Under the pieces are notes generated by a model. The model saw only the letters and a list, made by a program, of their open reading frames with translations, had not been told where the DNA came from and made no database searches. Both the position numbers and the translations under genes were made by a program. Below are positions 63,491 through 64,000 of a DNA stretch of 64,000 nt, piece by piece. This stretch comes from Rhodospirillales bacterium (lineage in GTDB: Bacteria; Pseudomonadota; Alphaproteobacteria; Rhodospirillales; Defluviicoccaceae). How positions within the stretch are numbered: the stretch's first letter is position 1; every line of letters starts with the position of its first letter. Location of the stretch: positions 72,067-136,066 of the forward strand of contig JADJXQ010000008.1 of assembly GCA_016710335.1 (NCBI GenBank), in the 5' to 3' direction.

Positions 63491-63991
63491 TTAGTGCAGC
63501 GCCGGCTGCGGCAACGGGGGCAGATCGCCGAAGAACTTGCCATGGTCCGGCAACGGCGTGTCGCGCACGGTCACGAGGAGCGGGCAGGGCGGACCGTACT
63601 TCCGCGCAACCGCGAGCCATGCGCATTGCGTCTCAGGCAGGCACTCGATCAAGACCGCCGGCGCGCCAAGCAGCGGAACCGCCAGGGCCGCCGCCTCGTA
63701 GGGCTCAGGATGCGCCGCGAACGCCACTACAACGACCTTGCCGGCGTCAGCGAGCAATCGGCGCAGCGAGCGCTGGTTGAACGCCTTCGGGCCGCGGGAT
63801 GCGTCCCAGTCGTCGCAGACGATCGCAAGCGGCGGTGCAGGCAGCTTCGCCGGCAGCGGCCAGAAGCGGCTCCTGTCCGGCAGCGCGAACAGAATGCCGC
63901 CGATTGCGCCGTCTCGCAGCATCCGCAGCGGCGCTACAAAGTGCGGCGCGGAAGCGGCTGCCCGCTCTATGGCCTTGGCTGCGTCGGTCAT
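63491..63991 (-). CDS. Hypothetical protein, probably phage borne
   Basis: Intact 166-codon frame, ATG at 63991. AIGGILFALPDRSRFWPLPA, LAIVCDDWDASRGPKAFNQR and VVVVAFAAHPEPYEAAALAV read like a compact alpha/beta protein without signal peptide or membrane segment. Not recognised. Unlike its neighbours it is unbroken, so the damaged stretch ends near 63.4 kb. The ORF ends ten bases from the window edge side, so its upstream context is not visible. Confidence 0.5.
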   Translation of the reverse strand: MTDAAKAIERAAASAPHFVAPLRMLRDGAIGGILFALPDRSRFWPLPAKLPAPPLAIVCDDWDASRGPKAFNQRSLRRLLADAGKVVVVAFAAHPEPYEAAALAVPLLGAPAVLIECLPETQCAWLAVARKYGPPCPLLVTVRDTPLPDHGKFFGDLPPLPQPALH

Positions 63992-64000
63992 CGACGGTGC

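Overview
The window is a high-GC alphaproteobacterial chromosome segment. The flagellar regulators CtrA, SciP (DUF1153), FlbD, FlbT and FlaF, the livGFKHM transporter, the hemC/hemD/Mic60-like/HemY neighbourhood and the ctrA-fliI-fliJ neighbourhood all point to Alphaproteobacteria, and the gene content fits Rhodospirillales best. I cannot name the species.

Layout: 0.2-2.8 kb carries housekeeping genes (pepA, holC, a Tat-exported msrB). 3.0-6.2 kb is a disturbed zone: a small secreted protein, a decayed toxin-antitoxin pair, a membrane protein partly built from a hexanucleotide repeat, and a 54-codon stump of hslU. 6.2-11.0 kb is a complete branched-chain amino-acid type ABC transporter (livG, livF, binding protein, livH, livM). 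11.0-18.4 kb holds flagellar hook and rod genes: a second hook-like protein divergent from flgI, flgJ-like, flgN, flgK and flgL. 18.6-29.5 kb, all on the minus strand, is a flagellin and glycosylation block: flaF-2, a WbqC-like protein, a methyltransferase, pseG, spsF-like, pseB, a Maf-type transferase, an FlmG-like TPR-glycosyltransferase, flaF, flbT and a flagellin gene. 29.8-44.9 kb is a plus-strand flagellar run: fliK, flgD, flgE, sciP, fliF, fliG, fliH, fliN, motA, flbD, flhA, flhF and flhG. 45.0-47.7 kb has fliJ-fliI divergent from ctrA. 47.8-57.2 kb is housekeeping: an S1-type secreted protease, midA, lgt, a Mic60-like/HemY fusion, hemD, hemC and the divergent tsaD. 57.3-64.0 kb starts with a tRNA-Arg(CCT) whose T arm is damaged and continues as a prophage remnant on the minus strand, with terL recognisable but split over several reading frames.

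How the parts work together: three sigma-54-like promoters (12644-12658 minus, 12891-12905 plus, 29723-29737 plus) precede hook-like, flgI and fliK genes, and the matching activator FlbD is encoded in the window. A near-consensus CtrA box lies about 95 bases before fliF, and CtrA and its inhibitor SciP are both encoded here. Pse-type sugar enzymes, two candidate flagellin glycosyltransferases, the flagellin and its translation regulators FlbT/FlaF form one locus that could make, modify and control the filament protein.

Limits: all identifications come from reading motifs and family resemblance by eye, with no database search. Frameshifts in 3.6-4.1 kb and 57.3-63.4 kb may be real decay or consensus errors in the sequence.
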